From the NCBI RefSeq assembly GCF_001419985.1, contig NZ_LJAL01000001.1:496001-560000 (forward strand): a stretch of 64,000 nucleotides of DNA, in the 5' to 3' direction. Every line of letters starts with the position of its first letter. Position 1 is the stretch's first letter. Below are positions 43,441 through 53,447 of the stretch, in pieces. The position numbers and the translations under genes were made by a program. The notes beneath the pieces are model-generated. The model saw only the letters and a program-made list of their open reading frames with translations. It made no database searches and was not told where the DNA came from. The stretch is from Loktanella sp. 5RATIMAR09 (GTDB lineage: Bacteria; Pseudomonadota; Alphaproteobacteria; Rhodobacterales; Rhodobacteraceae).

Positions 43441-44550
43441 TCAAAGCGTTCCTGTCTGGAAGAGCCAAACTTTGATGCCGCCGTGTGGAATGGCGGGGCC
43501 TTTGGGTTTGAAGGGCAGGCCTGACGCCTTGGCAAGGCCCGCTTCGCTGGTCACCATACCGACACGCCAGCCCGTGAATTCGCGTTTGAGCGCGTCGCCG
43601 AGACCGGCATAAACACCGTAGAGCATGTTCTGGTTACCGATCCGCCCACCATAGGGCGGGTTGCAGATGATCAGGCCGGGCGGGCCTTCGGGGCGTTTGA
43701 TGTCTGCGGCGGAGAGGTTTTCGAATGTGATGTGGTCGGCCACGCCTGCGCGTTCGGCATTGGCGGTGGCCATGCGGATGGCGCCTGCATCACGGTCGCT
43801 GCCGTGGAAATGTTGGATGGGCGCGTGGGTTTCACCCACCCTACGCATGTCTTGCCATGCTGCGTCGTTGTAGGTGGCGAGCTGTTGGAACGCAAAATCG
43901 CGGGTGCGACCAGGGTTGAGGCCCATGGCCATTTCTGCGGCTTCGATCAGAAATGTACCTGATCCGCACATTGGATCGACCACGGGTTCGGTTCCCCTGT
44001 AGCCGCATTCGCGCAGCATCAGGGCGGCCAGTGTTTCGCGCATGGGGGCCTTGCCCACCGCCTCTTTATGACCGCGCTTGTGGAGGCTCTCGCCAGAGGT
44101 ATCGACGCTGATTGTCACGCGGTTGTCGTCGATGCGGACCTTGAGTGCCACCGGCGCGTCTGCCGCGATGGTCATGCCGTGGCTGTCTTTCAGCGCGGTT
44201 TCGATCCGCTGGGTTGCGGCACCCGCATGGTAGATCTTTGACTTCTTTGAGGTGCTGACCTCGACCCGCACTGGTATGTCCTGACGCAGCACGTCACCCC
44301 ATGGATATTTGCGCGCCCGTTTATCGAGTTGGGCAAGGTGGAAGGCCATAAAGCTTCCAACGCGCGCCAAGATCCGTGTCGCCCCGCGCATAACGAGGTT
44401 GGCGCGCCAGACGTCCTCCCATGTGCCGGTGATGGTGATCCCGCCTGCGGTGACCCGGGCATCGGAAAAGCCGTTTTCCAGCGCCTCGGCGTGCAGGGCC
44501 TGTTCAAAACCGGGGGTGCAGACCATGAAGATTTCAAAGGGTGTTGTCAT
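43441..44550 (-). CDS. THUMP-domain class I RNA (guanine-N2) methyltransferase, RlmL/YpsC-like
   Basis: A protein of 369 aa. The N-terminal THUMP-type region (FEIFMVCTPGFEQALHAEAL start; FMAFHLAQLDKRARKYPW) is followed by the methyltransferase domain with EPVVDPMCGSGTFLIEAAEM and the catalytic NPPY in LIICNPPYGGRIG. NPPY enzymes of this class methylate guanine N2 in 23S rRNA or tRNA. ATG 44550 is preferred over an in-frame ATG at 44586. It converges with dxs and the small membrane ORF. Confidence 0.87.
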   Translation of the reverse strand: MTTPFEIFMVCTPGFEQALHAEALENGFSDARVTAGGITITGTWEDVWRANLVMRGATRILARVGSFMAFHLAQLDKRARKYPWGDVLRQDIPVRVEVSTSKKSKIYHAGAATQRIETALKDSHGMTIAADAPVALKVRIDDNRVTISVDTSGESLHKRGHKEAVGKAPMRETLAALMLRECGYRGTEPVVDPMCGSGTFLIEAAEMAMGLNPGRTRDFAFQQLATYNDAAWQDMRRVGETHAPIQHFHGSDRDAGAIRMATANAERAGVADHITFENLSAADIKRPEGPPGLIICNPPYGGRIGNQNMLYGVYAGLGDALKREFTGWRVGMVTSEAGLAKASGLPFKPKGPAIPHGGIKVWLFQTGTL

Positions 44551-44605
44551 GGCCTGTGCATACTGGGCTTTGCGGTGGTGATGCAAATGCCAATCGGTCC
44601 TTGTC

Positions 44606-45970
44606 CTAGAACCGCGATGCGACGCCGAAAAGGATTTGCGCTGCTGCTGCTGTGTTCTCCTCGGCGGTTGAGTGTGTACGGGAACCCGAGACCGTTACGC
44701 TGGGGGAGAACCCAAAGTAGCTGACGTCTTCGAACACGGCTGTGGCCGAGGCCAGAACGAAGTGATCATCGCGACCGTTGAGTGTGGTTGTGAATTCCTC
44801 GTATGTGCGGAACCCGATGTTGAGAGACGTGGAGATTCTTGCGCTCAGGACAGGCGCGGCCAGCATGTAACCGATCCCGATCTGATATTCGTCAAATGAA
44901 TTTTCCGGTCCTGCCTCATTGCGCTGTGATATCAGGCTGAGTTGCAACTGGTCGCGGTTTGCCAGCAGCCGGTCATAGGCGATGGTGAGGTCGTAGATGT
45001 TTGCATCGTATAACGCAGAGGTGCGCGCGTCCTGCCAGCGCCGGAGCGCGCGGAGTTGCAGGCGGCTGGTGTTGGTAAGGGGAACGGTCTGTGCAAGGCT
45101 GAGGTCGTGAAAGTCGACCAGCCTTTCGCCACCCTCCCAATAGGTCCCTATGGACGCTCCGAGGCTGACCGGACCCAGCGGGCTTAGGTTGTTTTGCTGT
45201 CGTTCAATGCCGACACTGGCCGTCACTTTCGCGAAATCGTGACCATCAATTGTCTGAATGTCGGGATCGGGCGAGTCGGCAAGCAGGGCCTTTGCGTCGC
45301 CTGACAACAGATAGGTATCGCCCGCAAGCGTGGCGTTAAACGTGGTGACTTGGTTCTCTGTCTCTGAAATCCGGTAGCGCAGGTCGGTGCTGGCTGAAAA
45401 GCCGATACCGGAAAGCGCGCGGCGGTCTTCGGGCAGCACGAAGGTCAGGTCGATCCCCTCCAGCCGCAGGACACCATCTTCTGACCCGTTATTGATGTTA
45501 TCGGTGGGTGCGATTGCGGCGGTGACCGTGATCGAGAGCGGATTGGTTCTGACAGTATTCGCATAGGCCTCTGCGATAAACTGCAGATCGGCTTCGGTGG
45601 ATGCGTGATTGGCTGCGCGTCGCAACCAGAATGCAGAACGGGTATAGTGGCCGGCCTGAAAATATGCGCCGGCAACAAAGCGCGCTGTTTCAAAGCGGGT
45701 TTCCTGACTTGTCGCGGCGGCATAGGCGCGTGCGCCAGAGGCTGCGGCGCTTTGCGGATCATTCAGGTCCGACTGGGCAAGTGCCAGCAGGTAAAGTGCA
45801 ACAAAATCGTCCGGTTGCGCGCGCAGCATCTCTTGCGCAAGGCGCAGGGTTGTCGCGGGCGCGCCGGTGACAAGTGCGGCTTCTGCCTGTTCTTGAAGAC
45901 TCTTTGCAAACTGGGCATAGGCCGGGGCTATCATGATCGCCATGGCGCAGAGGCATGCTATGATCTGCAT
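44606..45970 (-). CDS. SLAM-like (DUF560) outer-membrane protein
   Basis: A protein of 454 aa. Signal peptide QIIACLCAMAIMIAPAYA, then TPR-like helices (residues about 30-150, e.g. LYLLALAQSDLNDPQSAAAS), then a beta-barrel from IAPTDNINNGSEDG to a C-terminal Phe (FGVASRF), the usual barrel-assembly signal. TPR plus a DUF560-type barrel is the architecture of the surface lipoprotein assembly modulator (SLAM), which moves lipoproteins to the cell surface. ATG 45970 has AGAGGGG upstream. The divergent neighbour encodes a lipoprotein, a possible client. Confidence 0.68.
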   Translation of the reverse strand: MQIIACLCAMAIMIAPAYAQFAKSLQEQAEAALVTGAPATTLRLAQEMLRAQPDDFVALYLLALAQSDLNDPQSAAASGARAYAAATSQETRFETARFVAGAYFQAGHYTRSAFWLRRAANHASTEADLQFIAEAYANTVRTNPLSITVTAAIAPTDNINNGSEDGVLRLEGIDLTFVLPEDRRALSGIGFSASTDLRYRISETENQVTTFNATLAGDTYLLSGDAKALLADSPDPDIQTIDGHDFAKVTASVGIERQQNNLSPLGPVSLGASIGTYWEGGERLVDFHDLSLAQTVPLTNTSRLQLRALRRWQDARTSALYDANIYDLTIAYDRLLANRDQLQLSLISQRNEAGPENSFDEYQIGIGYMLAAPVLSARISTSLNIGFRTYEEFTTTLNGRDDHFVLASATAVFEDVSYFGFSPSVTVSGSRTHSTAEENTAAAAQILFGVASRF

Positions 45971-46241
45971 ATTGGTCGCCCCTCTCGGCTGGTCGGCGAA
46001 CAGGTTGGTCGCGGTCTTTCTGTGATGCGCCATTGCATGTAGAAAGTCAGCCTGTTTTGCCGCCTTGCAACGCCCCGCTTTATTTTTGCTGTATTTGCAC
46101 CCCGATATCGGCGGCTTTCCTCTCTCACTTTTGCTGTCACGGGCGTCTTTATGCTTATCCGGGAATGCCTTGCAGGTTCTTATTGTGTGAGAAGCGGGTG
46201 AAGTCATAGCTGTTTTTCGAAACAACATTCGGACATGTTCA

Positions 46242-46769
46242 ATGAAGAGAACCCTTTCGATAGCTGCGTTCTGCCTTGCGACAGCGTGCGGCGGTACCGG
46301 TGGTAGCACGACAAGTCTGAGTACGAGTTCAAGCAGCGGTGCCGCGCCCATTCCGATCGCGGACTTGCCACAAGTTGCTGTGTCCGCATCGCCAAGCCAG
46401 ACATTTTCAAGTATGCTCAATGGTGTGCGGTCAGGAGCAGGTGCGGGAGCGCTGACCTATGATAGCCGCCTTGGTGCGGCGGCGAACCGTCACGCAAATG
46501 ATATGGCTGCGAATAATTTCCTCGACCACATTGGCAGTGATGGCTCGACCGTGGGTCAACGTGTTACCGATGCCGGCTATCAGTGGAACCTTGTGGGCGA
46601 AAATATCGCGCGCGGTCAGGTTGATGAGCAGGCTGTGCTGGATGCCTGGATGAATTCTTCCGGGCACAGGCGTAATAACCTTAACCCCAGTTTCGAGGAT
46701 TTTGCGCTTGCGAAAGCCAATAGTCCGCGCGGGCCTTATTGGGTGCTCGTGCTTGCACGTGAGCGGTAG
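46242..46769 (+). CDS. CAP/SCP-domain lipoprotein
   Basis: A protein of 175 aa. A lipoprotein signal with lipobox LATACGG (Cys at about residue 16) is followed by a Ser/Thr-rich linker and a CAP domain: [50 protein letters not shown] and [20 protein letters not shown]. The His and Glu of the CAP cavity are present. The role of bacterial CAP proteins is mostly unknown. Its 3' end overlaps the convergent methyltransferase by 34 bases. The 271-base gap to the divergent SLAM-like gene must hold both promoters; I see no clear operator there. Confidence 0.87.
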   Translation: MKRTLSIAAFCLATACGGTGGSTTSLSTSSSSGAAPIPIADLPQVAVSASPSQTFSSMLNGVRSGAGAGALTYDSRLGAAANRHANDMAANNFLDHIGSDGSTVGQRVTDAGYQWNLVGENIARGQVDEQAVLDAWMNSSGHRRNNLNPSFEDFALAKANSPRGPYWVLVLARER

Positions 46770-47554
46770 TTTTGAAGCCTCTGTCTGACGATCACCCGTG
46801 ACGGTGATGGTTCCGGTTTCGGTTTGGGCTTTGTGATGCCTTCAAGGGCTCTGAAGGGTTTGCGCACCGCTTCGGTCAATCCCGGCCGTGTCGGGGCAGC
46901 CATCTGTTTGCTGACCTCGACAATCAACACGCCACCTGCGGCCACAACCGGTAGGTTATGCCCTACTTTTTCAAGAAACCCTGCCGATTTGCGCCAGAGC
47001 TTGCTTGCCGAGGGGGGCTGGTAGAGCGCGGACATCGTGCGTTCGGTCACAAATTGGTGCCGCCTAAGCTGGGCCTCCAGCTGGCTGAGGGAATAGGGTC
47101 GTCCATAGCCAAAGGGTGTCGCATCCGAGCGCGACCAAAGCCCCGCGCGGTTTGGCACGATAAAGACTGCCCGCCCACCCGGACCAAGGACGCGCCATGC
47201 CTCATCCAACAGCAATGAGGGCTGTTCGGTGGTTTCCAACCCGTGCAGCATCACCAGTTTGTCGACATGGCCAGTCTCGATCGGCCAGGATGTATCTTCG
47301 CACAGCACGCTGACGTTGTTGCCGTCAGGCGGCCATGGCATCACACCTTGTGGCCCCGGCATCAATCCGATCACCCGCCGCGCATCTTTCAGGAAGGGCC
47401 GCAGCAAGGGCACCGCAAAACCGAACCCCACAACCATCTGCCCCTTGGCCTCGGGCCAGAGCGTACAGAGTTCGTCACGGATCACTTTTTGCGCCGCACG
47501 CCCTAATGCGCTGCGGTAATAAAAGTTACGCAAATCCAGAACGTCGAGATGCAT
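46736..47554 (-). CDS. Class I SAM-dependent methyltransferase (type 11)
   Basis: A protein of 272 aa. The SAM-binding region is degenerate at the Gly-rich loop ([18 protein letters not shown]) but the rest of the fold is kept: [20 protein letters not shown] and [20 protein letters not shown] basic C-terminal tail [19 protein letters not shown] follows. ATG 47554 has AAGGAG 11 bases upstream. It is divergent from gloB with 63 bases between the starts, an arrangement I have seen in related genomes. The substrate is unknown. Confidence 0.75.
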   Translation of the reverse strand: MHLDVLDLRNFYYRSALGRAAQKVIRDELCTLWPEAKGQMVVGFGFAVPLLRPFLKDARRVIGLMPGPQGVMPWPPDGNNVSVLCEDTSWPIETGHVDKLVMLHGLETTEQPSLLLDEAWRVLGPGGRAVFIVPNRAGLWSRSDATPFGYGRPYSLSQLEAQLRRHQFVTERTMSALYQPPSASKLWRKSAGFLEKVGHNLPVVAAGGVLIVEVSKQMAAPTRPGLTEAVRKPFRALEGITKPKPKPEPSPSRVIVRQRLQNYRSRASTSTQ

Positions 47555-47617
47555 TGCGGTTTGCGGCTCCTTGGGCAAAGCTATGGGGGCAGCATATCAA
47601 GAGAAAGGCACATTGCC

Positions 47618-48391
47618 ATGACAAAGAGATCAGAGGTTGAATTGGTCGTGGTGCCATGCCGGACGGATAACTACGCTTTCTTGGTGCATAACCACGATAC
47701 AGGCGAAACCGCTTTGGTGGATGCGCCCGAAGCGGCACCTATTCAGGCCGCGCTGTCCGCGCGGGGTTGGACGCTGGATGATATTTTGATCACCCATCAC
47801 CACGATGATCATATTGATGGCGTTGCCGCTCTGCGTGAAGGTGCGCGCGTGATCGGTGCCAAGGCTGACGCCCATCGCCTGCCTGATCTTGATCTGGCCG
47901 TGGGCGATGGTGACAGCGTGACGGTCTGCGGGCAGGCCACCCAGGTTATGGACGTCTCTGGACACACTATCGGCCATATCGCGTTTCACATGCCGAATGC
48001 GGGGCTGGTCTTTACCGCTGATAGCCTGATGGCACTGGGCTGTGGCCGCCTGTTCGAAGGAACGCCCGCGCAGATGTGGGACAGCATGCAAAAGCTGCGC
48101 GCGCTGCCCGAGGATACGCTGGTCTGTTCGGGGCATGAGTACACGACCGCGAATGCGCGTTTCGCGATGTCCCTTGACCCGGAGAATTCCGACCTTATCT
48201 TTCGTCTCAAGGGGATCGAAGCGGCGCGCGCTGCTGGCAAACCAACTGTCCCGTCAACGCTGACCGAAGAGAAGCGCACGAACCCGTTTTTGCGCGCCGA
48301 TGTTCCCGAATTCAAAGCCGCCCTTGGCATGAGCGACGCGTCTGATCTGGATGTGTTTATATTTGCACGGGCGCAAAAAGACAAGTTTTAA
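47618..48391 (+). CDS. gloB: Hydroxyacylglutathione hydrolase (glyoxalase II)
   Basis: A protein of 257 aa, metallo-beta-lactamase fold. Binuclear zinc motif ITHHHDDHIDGVAALRE, SGHTIGHIAFHMP, FTADSLMALGCGRLFEGTPA and VCSGHEYTTANARFAMS, ending in the glutathione-binding KRTNPFLRAD. It hydrolyses S-lactoylglutathione in methylglyoxal detoxification. ATG 47618 is chosen by homologue length; an AAAGG lies upstream. Confidence 0.92.
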   Translation: MTKRSEVELVVVPCRTDNYAFLVHNHDTGETALVDAPEAAPIQAALSARGWTLDDILITHHHDDHIDGVAALREGARVIGAKADAHRLPDLDLAVGDGDSVTVCGQATQVMDVSGHTIGHIAFHMPNAGLVFTADSLMALGCGRLFEGTPAQMWDSMQKLRALPEDTLVCSGHEYTTANARFAMSLDPENSDLIFRLKGIEAARAAGKPTVPSTLTEEKRTNPFLRADVPEFKAALGMSDASDLDVFIFARAQKDKF

Positions 48392-48560
48392 CTACCTTGC
48401 TGTAAACGCATGGTGAAAAGCAGGTCAAAAACCAAGCATCACACGAATTGTGATGCCAAAAGCGAAAAAAGTCCTTGAAGGTTGGCAAATAAAACCAAAC
48501 CTTAAGGGTAAGAGGCCACGGTTGGTTCGCGCCAACCCCCGATATGAAGGAGCACAAGCC

Positions 48561-50885
48561 GTGCCATCATTTTCGACTACACTCGAGCAGTCCATTCATG
48601 GCGCACTTGCGCTGGCCAATGAACACAAGCACGAACTTGCCACGCTGGAACACCTGCTTCTGGCGTTGATTGATGAACCTGACGCGGCGCGCGTGATGCG
48701 CGCCTGTTCGGTCAATCTTGATGATCTGCGCAAGGATCTGGAAGGGTTTATCGAGGATGATCTTTCCACCTTGATCACGGATGTCGAAGGTTCCGAAGCC
48801 GTGCCAACGGCCGCCTTTCAGCGCGTGATCCAGCGCGCCGCGATCCATGTGCAATCATCCGGCCGCAGTGAAGTGACCGGTGCCAATGTGCTGGTCGCGA
48901 TTTTTGCCGAACGCGAAAGCAACGCCGCCTATTTCCTGCAAGAACAGGATATGACACGTTATGACGCAGTGAATTTTATCGCCCACGGTGTGGCCAAAGA
49001 CCCCGCTTTCGGTGAATCGCGCCCTGTCACAGGATCCACTGACGAAAGCGAAACCATCGCCCCCGGTGAAGGTGACGAAAAAGAAAGCGCGCTTGCAAAA
49101 TACTGCGTGGATTTGAACGCCAAGGCGACCAAGGGCGATGTTGATCCTCTGATAGGCCGCGCGCATGAGGTTGAACGCTGCATTCAGGTACTGTGCCGCC
49201 GCCGCAAGAATAACCCGCTTTTGGTGGGTGATCCCGGTGTCGGTAAAACGGCGATTGCCGAAGGTCTGGCATTCAAGATCGTGAATGGCGAAACGCCCGA
49301 AGTGCTCTCCAAGGCAACGATCTATTCGCTCGATATGGGCGCATTGCTGGCCGGTACACGCTATCGCGGTGATTTCGAGGAACGCCTGAAAGCGGTGATG
49401 ACAGAGATGGAAGAGCATAAGGATGCGGTTCTTTTCATCGACGAAATCCACACAGTAATCGGTGCCGGTGCCACGTCCGGCGGCGCTATGGATGCGTCCA
49501 ACCTGCTGAAACCTGCGTTGCAGGGCGGCAAGCTGCGTTGCATGGGATCGACGACTTATAAGGAGTTCCGCCAGCATTTCGAAAAGGACCGCGCATTGTC
49601 GCGCCGGTTCCAGAAAATTGACGTGACAGAGCCTTCGGTCCCTGATGCGATCAAGATTTTGCAGGGTCTGAAACCTTATTTCGAAGAGCATCACCACATC
49701 AAATACACCGCTGACGCGATCAAAACCGCGGTCGAGCTGTCTGCGCGTTATATCAACGACCGCAAACTGCCCGACAAGGCGATTGACGTGATTGATGAGG
49801 CGGGCGCGGCACAGCATCTGGTCGCGGAATCCAAGCGTCGCAAGACGATTGGTGCCAAAGAGATCGAGGATGTCGTCGCCAAGATTGCCCGTATTCCGCC
49901 AAAGAACGTCTCGAAAGACGATGCTGAGGTTCTCAAGGATCTTGAAAAGTCGCTCAAGCGCGTTGTCTTTGGTCAGGATCAGGCGATTGAAGCGCTGTCT
50001 TCCGCGATCAAACTGGCGCGCGCAGGTCTGCGTGAACCTGAAAAGCCGATTGGCAACTATCTGTTCGCCGGTCCAACCGGTGTGGGTAAAACCGAAGTGG
50101 CCAAGCAGCTGGCGGATACGCTGGGTGTTGAGCTGATGCGCTTTGACATGTCCGAGTACATGGAAAAGCACGCGGTCAGCCGACTGATTGGTGCACCTCC
50201 TGGCTATGTCGGGTTCGATCAGGGTGGTATGCTGACCGACGGTGTCGATCAGAACCCGCACTGCGTGCTGCTGCTGGACGAAATGGAGAAGGCGCACCCA
50301 GACGTCTACAACATCCTGTTGCAGGTGATGGACCACGGGAAATTGACCGACCACAACGGCCGGACAACCGATTTCCGCAACGTGATCATCATCATGACCT
50401 CGAACGCGGGTGCTGCCGAGATGTCGAAGAATGCTTTGGGCTTTGGCCGTGAAGCGCGGACAGGTGAAGATACCGCCGCGATCGAGCGGACCTTTACGCC
50501 GGAATTCCGCAACCGTCTGGATGCGATCATCAGCTTTGGCGCGCTGCCGAAAGAGGTGATCATGCAGGTGGTCGAGAAATTCGTGCTGCAGCTTGAGGCG
50601 CAACTGATCGACCGTAACGTTCATATCGAACTGACCAAACCCGCCGCCGAGTGGCTGGCTGACAAGGGCTATGATGAAAAGATGGGTGCGCGCCCACTGG
50701 GTCGCGTTATTCAGGAACACATCAAAAAGCCGCTGGCTGAAGAGTTGCTCTTTGGTAAGCTCGTCAAAGGCGGTGTCGTGAAGGTTGGCGTCAAGAAAGG
50801 TGCATTGGACCTGACGTTTGAAGAGCCGACCCAAGGCCGGATTACGGGTGGAAGTAAAAAGCCACCGCTTCTGACAGCAGATTAA
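48561..50885 (+). CDS. clpA: ATP-dependent Clp protease ATP-binding subunit ClpA
   Basis: A protein of 774 aa. N-domain with two Clp-N repeats ([20 protein letters not shown]), first AAA+ domain with [15 protein letters not shown] and [15 protein letters not shown], second with [20 protein letters not shown] and [20 protein letters not shown]; there is no ClpB-type middle coiled coil. It unfolds proteins for ClpP. The start is GTG 48561, with AAGGAG 8 bases upstream. No clpS gene lies directly upstream, unlike in many relatives. A terminator follows. Confidence 0.94.
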   Translation: MPSFSTTLEQSIHGALALANEHKHELATLEHLLLALIDEPDAARVMRACSVNLDDLRKDLEGFIEDDLSTLITDVEGSEAVPTAAFQRVIQRAAIHVQSSGRSEVTGANVLVAIFAERESNAAYFLQEQDMTRYDAVNFIAHGVAKDPAFGESRPVTGSTDESETIAPGEGDEKESALAKYCVDLNAKATKGDVDPLIGRAHEVERCIQVLCRRRKNNPLLVGDPGVGKTAIAEGLAFKIVNGETPEVLSKATIYSLDMGALLAGTRYRGDFEERLKAVMTEMEEHKDAVLFIDEIHTVIGAGATSGGAMDASNLLKPALQGGKLRCMGSTTYKEFRQHFEKDRALSRRFQKIDVTEPSVPDAIKILQGLKPYFEEHHHIKYTADAIKTAVELSARYINDRKLPDKAIDVIDEAGAAQHLVAESKRRKTIGAKEIEDVVAKIARIPPKNVSKDDAEVLKDLEKSLKRVVFGQDQAIEALSSAIKLARAGLREPEKPIGNYLFAGPTGVGKTEVAKQLADTLGVELMRFDMSEYMEKHAVSRLIGAPPGYVGFDQGGMLTDGVDQNPHCVLLLDEMEKAHPDVYNILLQVMDHGKLTDHNGRTTDFRNVIIIMTSNAGAAEMSKNALGFGREARTGEDTAAIERTFTPEFRNRLDAIISFGALPKEVIMQVVEKFVLQLEAQLIDRNVHIELTKPAAEWLADKGYDEKMGARPLGRVIQEHIKKPLAEELLFGKLVKGGVVKVGVKKGALDLTFEEPTQGRITGGSKKPPLLTAD

Positions 50886-50907
50886 CCTCTGGGTGAATTG
50901 AAAATGA

Positions 50908-50938
50908 CCCGCTGCGCAAACTGCGCGGCGGGTTTTTT
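50908..50938 (+). terminator. Rho-independent terminator after clpA
   Basis: CCCGCTGCGCA, loop AAC, TGCGCGGCGGG, then TTTTTT. The 11-bp stem has one G-T pair. Its last base is shared with the stop codon of the convergent methyltransferase-like gene. Confidence 0.9.
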
Positions 50939-51765
50939 CATGGCCTACCGGTATGCTTTGGTCGCTTGCGCAGGGCTGGTACCGCATAAGGCACTGTCGC
51001 TTGGTATTGTGTGAACCTTTCACCATAGCGTCGGGCAAAGCGCCGTTCCTTTAGGAGGGGCGCGGCAAGGCAATATGCGGTTAGACTGATCGCAAGGAGC
51101 AATTGGTCGGGCGTCCAGACGGGGACTGTCCAAAGCGTCAGGGCAAAGGCCACATAGATGGGCTGCCGGATGATCCGGAACAGACCTGTGACAGGCATGT
51201 CGGGAAAGACAGGTTTGATGTTCTGCGCCAAGGACATCCACCCCAAGGCACCTGATTGCACCTCGGCCCCTGCGTCATAGCTGGCTTTGATCAGCAGCAG
51301 CCAAGCGATCACATAGAAGGTGCAAATCACATAGAACGCTGCCCCTTCGGCGCGCCACCAGACAATGCCGCTGGGTGTCCAAAACGCAAAAAGTGCCAAG
51401 AGCTGAACGGATGCGACAATCGCGTAAGTCGTGGTTGAGAGCGTGCCGCTGTAGCCTGCGGGTGCGAGAAAGCCAAGCAGCCGCTGCCCGCGCGCGCTGA
51501 GGAGCAAGGAGTGCATTAGCGGAAATTGCAGGATCAAAAACACGTTGGCCAAAAGCGCCCAGTGGCCCGGCACACGGCCCAGACTTTCGCTCATCCCGAA
51601 AAACATGGCCGTGATCATGGCAACCACGGCGGCGGCGAAGATCAGGTGACACACCGCGCCATAAAGAAACGCCACCGCGATCCGTTTACGACCTGCGGGC
51701 GGGCGTAGGACGCCCAGACAAAGGGTCAGAAGGCGCGTGAAAGGAGTGGGGTTGTTGTGATCCAT
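50938..51765 (-). CDS. Isoprenylcysteine/phospholipid methyltransferase-like membrane protein
   Basis: A protein of 275 aa with about six to seven membrane helices. The C-terminal part has the PEMT/ICMT pattern: GLFRIIRQPIYVAFALTLW, then LLKERRFARRYGERFTQYQA, where E and R contact SAM. An N-terminal extension of several helices precedes it. The substrate (lipid, isoprenoid or other) cannot be told. ATG 51765 is chosen; the upstream codons lack a ribosome site. Confidence 0.72.
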   Translation of the reverse strand: MDHNNPTPFTRLLTLCLGVLRPPAGRKRIAVAFLYGAVCHLIFAAAVVAMITAMFFGMSESLGRVPGHWALLANVFLILQFPLMHSLLLSARGQRLLGFLAPAGYSGTLSTTTYAIVASVQLLALFAFWTPSGIVWWRAEGAAFYVICTFYVIAWLLLIKASYDAGAEVQSGALGWMSLAQNIKPVFPDMPVTGLFRIIRQPIYVAFALTLWTVPVWTPDQLLLAISLTAYCLAAPLLKERRFARRYGERFTQYQATVPYAVPALRKRPKHTGRP

Positions 51766-51858
51766 ATGGCACAGATAGGACGGGCGGGGCGCAAGGCGAC
51801 AGTTGCGGGTCATTGGCCGCATCTTGCTTTCACCGGCTGCCCCGCTAGATCGCTTGGC

Positions 51859-52074
51859 ATGACCAAGAAACCCCAGCTTGCCCCCGAACATATCAGCGAC
51901 GTCATCCAGATGGCGCTGTCCGATCACGTCAGCTTTACCGATATCCAGCGCGAATACGGGATTGGCGAGAAAGACGTCAAAGCCCTGATGCGCGATAACC
52001 TGAAGACCGGCAGCTACCGCGCATGGCGCAAACGTGTCCGTGATTTCTCGGACCGGCGCGCGCACTACAAATAG
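51859..52074 (+). CDS. TIGR03643/DUF2805 family small protein
   Basis: A protein of 71 aa. The conserved pattern is IQMALSDHVSFTDIQREYGI, then GEKDVKALMRDNLKTGSYRA and WRKRV, as in the DUF2805/TIGR03643 family of short putative helix-turn-helix proteins. No function is established. It starts 94 bases from the divergent membrane methyltransferase and lies 35 bases before the UbiB-type kinase gene. Confidence 0.8.
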   Translation: MTKKPQLAPEHISDVIQMALSDHVSFTDIQREYGIGEKDVKALMRDNLKTGSYRAWRKRVRDFSDRRAHYK

Positions 52075-52109
52075 CTGGCAATGCGGCGCGGCCCGACTAC
52101 TTCATCTGT

Positions 52110-53447
52110 ATGAGTGACAAACACCCCAATGCGCGCGCGCTTGCCGTGCCCTCTGGCCGCGTGTCGCGGTTCGGCCGTCTGGGCGCGATGACGGCCGGTG
52201 TTGCCGGCAACATGGCCGTCAACGGAATCGCGCAATTGGCGCAAGGCCAGCGGCCCGCCCTGCGTGATTTGTTGATCACCCCGCAGAACATTACGCGGAT
52301 CACCGAAAAGCTTGCCCAGATGCGCGGTGCAGCGATGAAGATCGGGCAGCTTGTGTCGATGGATACGGGCGAATTTCTACCGCCGGAAATGGCGCAGATC
52401 ATGGCGCGGTTGCGGGACAATGCCCATACGATGCCGCCCGCGCAGTTGCGGCGGGTTCTGGATAGGCAGTGGCCCAAGAACTGGCTTGGTCAGTTCGCAA
52501 AGTTCGATGTGCGCCCCATTGCGGCAGCCTCGATCGGGCAGGTCCATCGCGCGCGGCTGAAAGATGGCCGGGAGCTTGCGATCAAGGTGCAATACCCCGG
52601 CGTGGCGGACAGTATTGACAGCGATGTGGCAAATGTCGGTGCATTGTTGCGCATGTCGGGGTTGATCCCCAAAGGGTTCGCGCTTGCGCCTTATCTGGAA
52701 GAGGGGCGCAAGCAGTTGCATCAGGAAACGGATTATACCCGCGAAGGGCAGTATCTGGCGCGGTTCGGCGCGCTCTTGGCGGATGCACCGGCATTTGACT
52801 TACCTGCGTTTATCCCTGAATGGAGCACGCCGCAGATCTTGGCGATGTCCTATGTGGAAAGTATGCCGATTGAAGCGGCGTTCACCCAGCCCGAGGCGGA
52901 AAGACACCGGATTGCTGATGCGCTGATTGGCCTGACTCTGCGCGAATTGTTCGACGAAGGCCTAATGCAATCAGACCCGAATTTTGCCAATTATCGCTAC
53001 GATCCACAGACGGGCCGGATCATCCTGCTGGATTTCGGCGCGACCTGTGAATTGAACCCGACAGTCGTGGCGCAATATCGTGCGTTGCTGTCTGCGGGGC
53101 TGGGCGAAGATGATGCAGCGCTCGTGCGTATTGCAGGAGAGATCGGGTTCATCGGGCCCGATACCGCGGACCGTCACCGCAAGGCGATTGTGGACATGAT
53201 GCAGATGGCCTTTGACGCATTGCGCGCGGACGGGCCTTTTGATTTCACCGACAAAACCCTGCCGCGTGCGATGCAGACCGCAGGGATAGCACTGGCCGAA
53301 GACGCGTTTGTCCCGCCGCCTTTGCCGATTGATATCTTGCTGTTGCAACGCAAATTCGGGGGCATGTTCCTGTTGGCCAGCCAGCTGGGCGCGCGGTTGG
53401 ACCTGTCGGGATATTTCGCACGCTACGTCGCGTCTAGCGCTCGGTAA
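52110..53447 (+). CDS. ABC1/UbiB (ADCK-like) atypical kinase
   Basis: A protein of 445 aa. KxGQ motif in GAAMKIGQLVSMDTGEF, then RPIAAASIGQVHRARLKDGR with the unusual A-rich nucleotide loop, the VAIK-like Lys in LAIKVQYPG, QETDYTREGQ, and the metal pair in MQSDPNFANYRYD and ILLDFGATCE. UbiB-family kinases/ATPases act in ubiquinone or other isoprenoid-lipid metabolism. This one is the cytosolic ADCK4/ADCK1-like type, without the C-terminal membrane helices of UbiB. It converges with the MotB-like gene, overlapping by 14 bases. Confidence 0.88.
   Translation: MSDKHPNARALAVPSGRVSRFGRLGAMTAGVAGNMAVNGIAQLAQGQRPALRDLLITPQNITRITEKLAQMRGAAMKIGQLVSMDTGEFLPPEMAQIMARLRDNAHTMPPAQLRRVLDRQWPKNWLGQFAKFDVRPIAAASIGQVHRARLKDGRELAIKVQYPGVADSIDSDVANVGALLRMSGLIPKGFALAPYLEEGRKQLHQETDYTREGQYLARFGALLADAPAFDLPAFIPEWSTPQILAMSYVESMPIEAAFTQPEAERHRIADALIGLTLRELFDEGLMQSDPNFANYRYDPQTGRIILLDFGATCELNPTVVAQYRALLSAGLGEDDAALVRIAGEIGFIGPDTADRHRKAIVDMMQMAFDALRADGPFDFTDKTLPRAMQTAGIALAEDAFVPPPLPIDILLLQRKFGGMFLLASQLGARLDLSGYFARYVASSAR

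Noticed and set aside
48855..51038. Long open frame opposite clpA
   Set aside because: Its translation is His/Arg/Gln-rich without family motifs and it lies wholly antisense to clpA. It is a by-product of GC-rich codon use.
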